From positions 1 through 64,000 of the forward strand of contig JACNKQ010000043.1 in the NCBI GenBank assembly GCA_014381945.1: a stretch of 64,000 bases of DNA, written 5' to 3'. This DNA is from Actinomycetota bacterium. GTDB taxonomy: Bacteria > Actinomycetota > Acidimicrobiia > Acidimicrobiales > MedAcidi-G1. The notes beneath the pieces are model-generated. The model saw only the letters and a program-made list of their open reading frames with translations, searched no databases and was not told where the DNA came from. This document shows positions 60,102 to 64,000 of the stretch, in pieces (position 1 is the first letter of the stretch; the number at the start of each line of letters is the position of its first letter). Position numbers and translations under genes: made by a program.

Positions 60102-61292
60102 TCAGGAGGCCACGCCGAGGAGTTGGCGCAGGTTGCCGCCCATGATGCGAGCCACATCAGCCTGGGCCAGCCCGTCCGGCAGGTCGTCGATGTAGCCGAC
60201 CGGGTCGGCGAGACCCTCCGGGTGCGGGTAGTCGGAGCCGAACAGCACACGTTCCGAACCCAGCACATCGATCAACTCGGCCAGGCGGTCCTCCCAGAAG
60301 GGGTTCACGTACACACAGCGTCTGAAGGTCTCGACCGGATGCTCGGCGAACTCCTGGGGCATCTTCTTGTGGACCCCCTCGAACTCTCCCAGCAGCGGCT
60401 CGACCCACGTGCCGCCGTTTTCGATCGTGGCGATGCGGACATCGGGGAACCGGGTCAGCGCACCATGGCAGACGAGCGCTGCTATGGCGTCCATGATCGG
60501 CCGCCTGCTCATCACCATGGCCCGGAACGGGTTCGGCTTGAACGGCAGGAACTCGGTGTCGCCGCCTTCCCAGATCTGGGCCATGTCGGCGTAGCCGGAG
60601 TCGGAAGAATGCATCGACACGAGGACGCCCGACTCCTGGATGAGACCCCAGAACGGGTCGAACTCGGGCAGCCCCGGCGAACGGGGGCCTCGCAGTCCCC
60701 ACGCCGGAGCCGGCCGGACCAGCACGCTGCGCGCCCCGTGGTCGAGGCACCACCTCAGCTCCTCGACCGCCTTGTCGACGATCGGCAGGGTGACGATGGG
60801 CGTGGCGAAGATGCGGTTCTCGTGGTCGAACGACCATTCCTCGTAGAGCCACCGGTTGAATGCGTGCACCGCCGCATGGGTGAGGTCGGGATCGTCTCGC
60901 ATCCGTTCCTCGAGGAGGCTGGCCAGTGTCGGGAACATGAGCGCCGTCTCGATGCCGAGTTCGTCGAGGTGCGTCAGCCGGCTGACGGGCTCCCGTGCCC
61001 ACTCCGGACAACGGATGGGCTTGCCGAAGATCTCGCGCAGAGAACGGCCGTCGGGGTTCCCGACGCGGAAGTAGTCCTCCTGCGCCCCGGGCGGGGCCAC
61101 GACCTCGAAGGTGGGGTTGGGGATGTACTCGCTGATCAGGCCGTTGATGGCGATCTTGGTCCGGCCGTCCACCTGCACGTACCGGATCGCCCCCTTGTAC
61201 CGCTCCGGGAGGTACCTCGTGAAGGATTCCTCGGTCTCGTAAAGGTGGTTGTCGGCGTCGCCTATCGGGAAGTCGATCGGATACCGGCTCAT
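60102..61292 (-). CDS. amidohydrolase family 2 (TIM-barrel metal-dependent hydrolase)
   Basis: PF04909-type protein of 396 residues. Metal-binding-like start GDADNHLYE, then the conserved HSSDSGYADM, and near the C-terminus FGSDYPHPEG. Enzymes of this class decarboxylate or hydrolyse ring compounds. It is followed at 10 bp by the ferredoxin gene and overlaps the next amidohydrolase (ATGA), so it belongs to the P450-ALDH set. The reaction cannot be specified. Confidence 0.88.
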   Translation of the reverse strand: MSRYPIDFPIGDADNHLYETEESFTRYLPERYKGAIRYVQVDGRTKIAINGLISEYIPNPTFEVVAPPGAQEDYFRVGNPDGRSLREIFGKPIRCPEWAREPVSRLTHLDELGIETALMFPTLASLLEERMRDDPDLTHAAVHAFNRWLYEEWSFDHENRIFATPIVTLPIVDKAVEELRWCLDHGARSVLVRPAPAWGLRGPRSPGLPEFDPFWGLIQESGVLVSMHSSDSGYADMAQIWEGGDTEFLPFKPNPFRAMVMSRRPIMDAIAALVCHGALTRFPDVRIATIENGGTWVEPLLGEFEGVHKKMPQEFAEHPVETFRRCVYVNPFWEDRLAELIDVLGSERVLFGSDYPHPEGLADPVGYIDDLPDGLAQADVARIMGGNLRQLLGVAS

Positions 61293-62560
61293 GTCTGCTC
61301 CACGAAGTCTGCCAGCGAGACGTTCTTATCGCCGTGTCGGCCCTTGTCGAGGGACTGGATCGAGACGTCGTGGTCGCCGGCCGCCGCACGCAGCGCCCCG
61401 ACCGTGCATTCGGAACGGTCCCGGTCGGCGAACGGGTCGAACGAGTACCAGTCCATGGCGTTGAGGTGCGTGATCCGGTCGATGTCGTGGTCGGAGACCC
61501 CGACGAAGACCTCGGCCAGGTCCTCGGGGGACTCGGGCCAACTGGAATCGGAGTGCGGGTAGTCCATCTCCCAGCAGAGGTTGTCGATCCCGATCTCGTG
61601 CCGCAGCGCCACGCCGATCGGGTCCCTGATGAAACAGGTCAGGAAGTTTCGGCGGAAGACGTCGCTGGGGAGCAGGTCGCCGAAATCCTGGCCGGTCCAT
61701 AGGTGGTGCATGTCGTAGGTCTTGTCGGCCCGGTCCATGAAGTACGGGACCCAGCCGGCGCCGCCCTCCGAAAGGGCGATCCGCAGGTCCGGATAGCGCC
61801 GGGGAACGGTCGACCACAGCAGGTCGGAGGCGGCGGTGCTGATGTTCATGGGCTGCATCTGGATCATCACGTCCATCGGGGCCTCAGGGGCAGTGACCAC
61901 GAGTTGCCCCGACGAACCCAGGTGGATCGACAGCACCGTGCCGCAGTCGACCAGCGCCTCCCAGAGCGGATCCCAGTGGTCGGTGTGGAAGCTGGGCTCA
62001 CCGTACGGCACCGGGTTCTCGGTGAAGGTCATGGAATGGCAGCCGAGTTCGGCAACCCGGCGGACCTCGGCGGCGCACTCCTCGGCCGACCAGATCATCG
62101 GCAGGGCCATCGGGATGAACCTGTCCGGGTAGGCGCCGGCCCACTCGTGGATGTGCCAGTCGTTGTAGGCGCGGATCAGGTCGGCGGCGAACGCCTTGTC
62201 GGGATGTGCGGCGAAGAGACGCCCGGCGAACCCGGGGAACGACGGAAAGCACATGGAGCCGAGGATGCCGCCTGCATCCATGTCCCTGATCCGCTCGTGG
62301 ACGTCGTAACAACCCGGCCGCATCTCGTCGAAGGCGGTCGGTTCGATGCCGTACTCCTCCTTCGGGCGACCGGCGACGGCATTGAGGCCGACGTTCGGGA
62401 TGACGGCACCGTTGAAGGTCCACACGTCGTTGCCTTCGTCGGTGTGGAGGACCCTGGGGGCCTCATCGCTCCACTTCGACGGCAGGTGCCCTTCGAACAT
62501 GTCCGGTGGTTCGCAGAGGTGGTCGTCGACGCTCACCAGAACCATCTCGTCCATGTCCAT
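61289..62560 (-). CDS. amidohydrolase family 2 (TIM-barrel metal-dependent hydrolase)
   Basis: Paralogue of the previous gene, 423 residues. Start VSVDDHLCEPPDMFEGHLP with D-H, HLGSSGQLV, and DYPHSDSSWP near the C-terminus; the same layout as its neighbour with low overall identity. ATG 62560 is preceded by GGAGGT with six nucleotides spacing. First gene of the unit running down to the CoA transferase. A pair may work as a heteromer or act on successive intermediates; this is inference. Confidence 0.88.
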   Translation of the reverse strand: MDMDEMVLVSVDDHLCEPPDMFEGHLPSKWSDEAPRVLHTDEGNDVWTFNGAVIPNVGLNAVAGRPKEEYGIEPTAFDEMRPGCYDVHERIRDMDAGGILGSMCFPSFPGFAGRLFAAHPDKAFAADLIRAYNDWHIHEWAGAYPDRFIPMALPMIWSAEECAAEVRRVAELGCHSMTFTENPVPYGEPSFHTDHWDPLWEALVDCGTVLSIHLGSSGQLVVTAPEAPMDVMIQMQPMNISTAASDLLWSTVPRRYPDLRIALSEGGAGWVPYFMDRADKTYDMHHLWTGQDFGDLLPSDVFRRNFLTCFIRDPIGVALRHEIGIDNLCWEMDYPHSDSSWPESPEDLAEVFVGVSDHDIDRITHLNAMDWYSFDPFADRDRSECTVGALRAAAGDHDVSIQSLDKGRHGDKNVSLADFVEQT

Positions 62561-62662
62561 GATGCACCTCCACTGCTCCGGCGCCGTGGTGGGACACGGC
62601 GCACATCCCTGTCGGGACTGTAGGACGCCTCCCATCGGCCGCGCCAAGGCGGCGAAACGCTG

Positions 62663-63328
62663 TCACCCCCTGCGGAAGACCCATCCGGGGGGCTCGGACC
62701 AGCCCGGCCAGACCCGGTCCTGGAGGCGGTGGAGCGAGGGCCCCACCACGAGGGCGAACACGACGGTGCCCACGCCCACCGAGCCCCCGAGGGCGAGGCC
62801 GCCGACCAGCACGGTCACCTCGAGGAGGGTTCTGGCCGTCCGCGTCGTGAGCCCGGCGTCGACCAGAGCCGTCATGAGGCCGTCACGTGGGCCCACCCCG
62901 ATTCCTGCACCGAGATAGACCATCGAACCGAGCGCCACCAGAATCGGAGCGGTCGCAACCAACGCCACCTGCACGGCAACCGAGGACGGCGTCTCGAAGG
63001 TGTCGAGAACCAAATTGACGGCGCCCCCGATGATCACCACGTTGGTGACCGTCGCAGGCCCGATGGGCTGTCGGAACAGGACCAGCAGCACCAGCAGCAG
63101 GACGCCGATCCCGACGATGACGGTTCCCGGGGCCCAGCCGATCCGCTCGGCCAGGCCGTCGTGCAGCACATCCCAGGGACCGACCCCGAGTTCGGCCAGG
63201 AACAGCAGGCCGATGCCGATTCCGAAGCACACCTGCCCGACGACGACCAGGGCCAGGCGTGTAAGCGCGCCGGACGCGCCGGCGGGCGGGCGGTAACGGT
63301 CGCCCACCGGACGGGCGGTCCGACGCAT
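62663..63328 (-). CDS. YczE/YitT-like integral membrane protein
   Basis: Membrane protein of 221 residues with about five helices; GIGIGLLFLAELGVGPWDVL and GAGIGVGPRDGLMTAL are the repeated glycine-rich GP.D motifs of the YczE family. Function of the family is poorly known. The ATG at 63328 is at the centre of a 32-bp near-perfect palindrome; a GTG at 63307 is a possible alternative start. It follows the substrate-binding protein gene by 49 bp on the same strand. Confidence 0.82.
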   Translation of the reverse strand: MRRTARPVGDRYRPPAGASGALTRLALVVVGQVCFGIGIGLLFLAELGVGPWDVLHDGLAERIGWAPGTVIVGIGVLLLVLLVLFRQPIGPATVTNVVIIGGAVNLVLDTFETPSSVAVQVALVATAPILVALGSMVYLGAGIGVGPRDGLMTALVDAGLTTRTARTLLEVTVLVGGLALGGSVGVGTVVFALVVGPSLHRLQDRVWPGWSEPPGWVFRRG

Positions 63329-63344
63329 GTGCGCCGGACCGCCC
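63313..63344. promoter_or_regulatory. 32-bp near-perfect palindrome over a start codon
   Basis: GGGCGGTCCG at 63313-63322 mirrors CGGACCGCCC at 63335-63344, and the inner CGCA/TGCG also pairs, with one A-C mismatch at 63323/63334 and TG at the centre. On the minus strand the ATG of the YczE-like gene (63328-63326) is inside the hairpin. No T-run follows. It may be an operator, an attenuator or a structure hiding the start. Confidence 0.55.
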
Positions 63345-63377
63345 TGTGTCCGAGAGGGACGGGAGGCAGAAGAAGGG

Positions 63378-64000
63378 CTACTCGCCGCCCAGGTTGAGCG
63401 TGACGCTGACCCTCTGCCAGTTCTTGCCGGTGGAGTCCATACCGCGGCCGTTGAGCGAGGCAAGCGCCGATTCGACGTACGCCGTGGTGTACGAACCGGC
63501 GTCCGGTGCCGCTGCCAGGATCGACTCGCTGGTGGCCACGTTGCTGGTCTGTGCCCACAGGTCGGCGTCCATCATGCCGACACCGTCCGGCGACGGCCAG
63601 ATGAGGCCGTTGATCTCGTTCATCTGCCACGCCTGGTGCGAGGCACCCAGGGCCGAACCGTTGGCGAGCACGATGTCGACGCAATCTGCGCTGTTGTCAC
63701 GACAGTGCATCCAGCCCTCGAGCGAACCGGCGACGAAGCGCCTGGTCAGGTCCTGGTAGCCGGCATCGGCCAGACGGGCACCGTCTGCCCATATGGCGTC
63801 CTGGAGCATCGCCGTGCCCTCGTCGTTCCAGTTGATGACCGACAGGTCGTCGGCGGTGTACCGCTCACCTGTTGCCGGGTTGACGGCCTCGAGCACCTGG
63901 GCGTACTCGTTGTAGATCATCGCCTGCGAGGCGTCGATCTCGCCCTTGAGCAGCGCCAGCATGTCGAACGACTGCTGTACCAGTTCGAAGTCGGTCGACG
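63378..64000 (-). CDS. ABC transporter substrate-binding protein, NMT1/ThiY-like (C-terminal part)
   Basis: Partial: 207 codons of the C-terminal half, running off the right edge. The features STDFELVQQSFDMLALLKG, DASQAMIYNEYAQV and QEAI-like FVAGSLEGWMHC, then SGDG-type loops, fit the NMT1/THI5-like periplasmic binding fold used for thiamine pyrimidine precursors, riboflavin, nitrate or sulfonates. The stop is TAG at 63380-63378. Ligand cannot be told; no permease or ATPase of this transporter is in the window. Confidence 0.75.
   Translation of the reverse strand, partial: STDFELVQQSFDMLALLKGEIDASQAMIYNEYAQVLEAVNPATGERYTADDLSVINWNDEGTAMLQDAIWADGARLADAGYQDLTRRFVAGSLEGWMHCRDNSADCVDIVLANGSALGASHQAWQMNEINGLIWPSPDGVGMMDADLWAQTSNVATSESILAAAPDAGSYTTAYVESALASLNGRGMDSTGKNWQRVSVTLNLGGE

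Noticed and set aside
1-64000. Circular molecule joining the minus-strand genes at both edges into one binding-protein gene
   Set aside because: The left piece ends after the lipoprotein linker and the right piece begins in the C-terminal half; the middle of the binding domain would be missing. They are better seen as two edge fragments.

Overview
The window is high-GC (roughly two thirds G+C), densely coding DNA with many ATGA or GTGA gene overlaps. The gene content points to an actinobacterium, most plausibly a marine or host-associated Acidimicrobiia relative: lipoproteins with Thr/Pro-rich linkers after the lipobox, several class I P450s, NDP-forming acyl-CoA ligase, DUF849 enzymes and a corrinoid demethylation cluster. 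That placement is inference from gene content; no rRNA or tRNA gene was seen.

Layout. 1-5.3 kb: the start of a lipoprotein gene; an AhpD-like peroxidase whose CxxC motif reads CxxU across an in-frame TGA; an AcnX-type dehydratase pair with an amino-acid ABC transporter; a methyltransferase. 5.3-16.4 kb (minus strand): one apparent operon running cdhC, cdhA-cdhB fusion, acyl-CoA dehydrogenase, NDP-forming acyl-CoA ligase, caiD-like hydratase, then a formate dehydrogenase whose catalytic gene also carries an in-frame TGA at the active-site residue. 16.5-20.8 kb (plus): serA-like, DUF1015 and pabB-pabC. 20.8-27.8 kb (minus): etfA, etfB, a dimethylglycine-dehydrogenase-like flavoprotein, an SDR, an EamA transporter and an IclR regulator. 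28.0-37.0 kb (plus): corrinoid protein, DUF1638, a small 'virulence factor' domain protein, methyl-THF:corrinoid methyltransferase, reductive activase, MttB-family methyltransferase, fhs and metF. 37.0-39.2 kb: the only gene-poor stretch, with two tandem paralogous small genes and families of repeats. 39.2-62.6 kb: a catabolic island with an Old Yellow Enzyme, four P450s and one ferredoxin, acyl-CoA dehydrogenases, a CoA transferase, aldehyde dehydrogenase, two amidohydrolases, TesB, an MFS exporter and a branched-chain-type ABC transporter. 62.6-64 kb: a YczE-like membrane protein and the end of a substrate-binding protein.

How the genes work together. The first 37 kb reads as one catabolic programme for quaternary amines. 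Gamma-butyrobetaine or crotonobetaine could be activated to the CoA ester, dehydrogenated, hydrated to carnitinyl-CoA, oxidised by CdhA, and cleaved by CdhC/CdhB to glycine betaine. Glycine betaine could then be demethylated by the MttB/corrinoid system onto THF, and dimethylglycine or sarcosine oxidised by the FAD/GcvT-type dehydrogenase feeding ETF. Methyl-THF would be oxidised by MetF, (FolD, not in window), Fhs and the formate dehydrogenase to CO2 with NADH and ATP recovery. PabB-PabC may supply folate. The substrates are inferred from family and context, not proven.

The most notable sequence-level observation is that two unrelated genes have an in-frame TGA exactly at a redox cysteine position, each followed 18 nt later by GGTCT in the loop of a hairpin. 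This is the same geometry as the E. coli fdhF SECIS element, so two selenoproteins are predicted.
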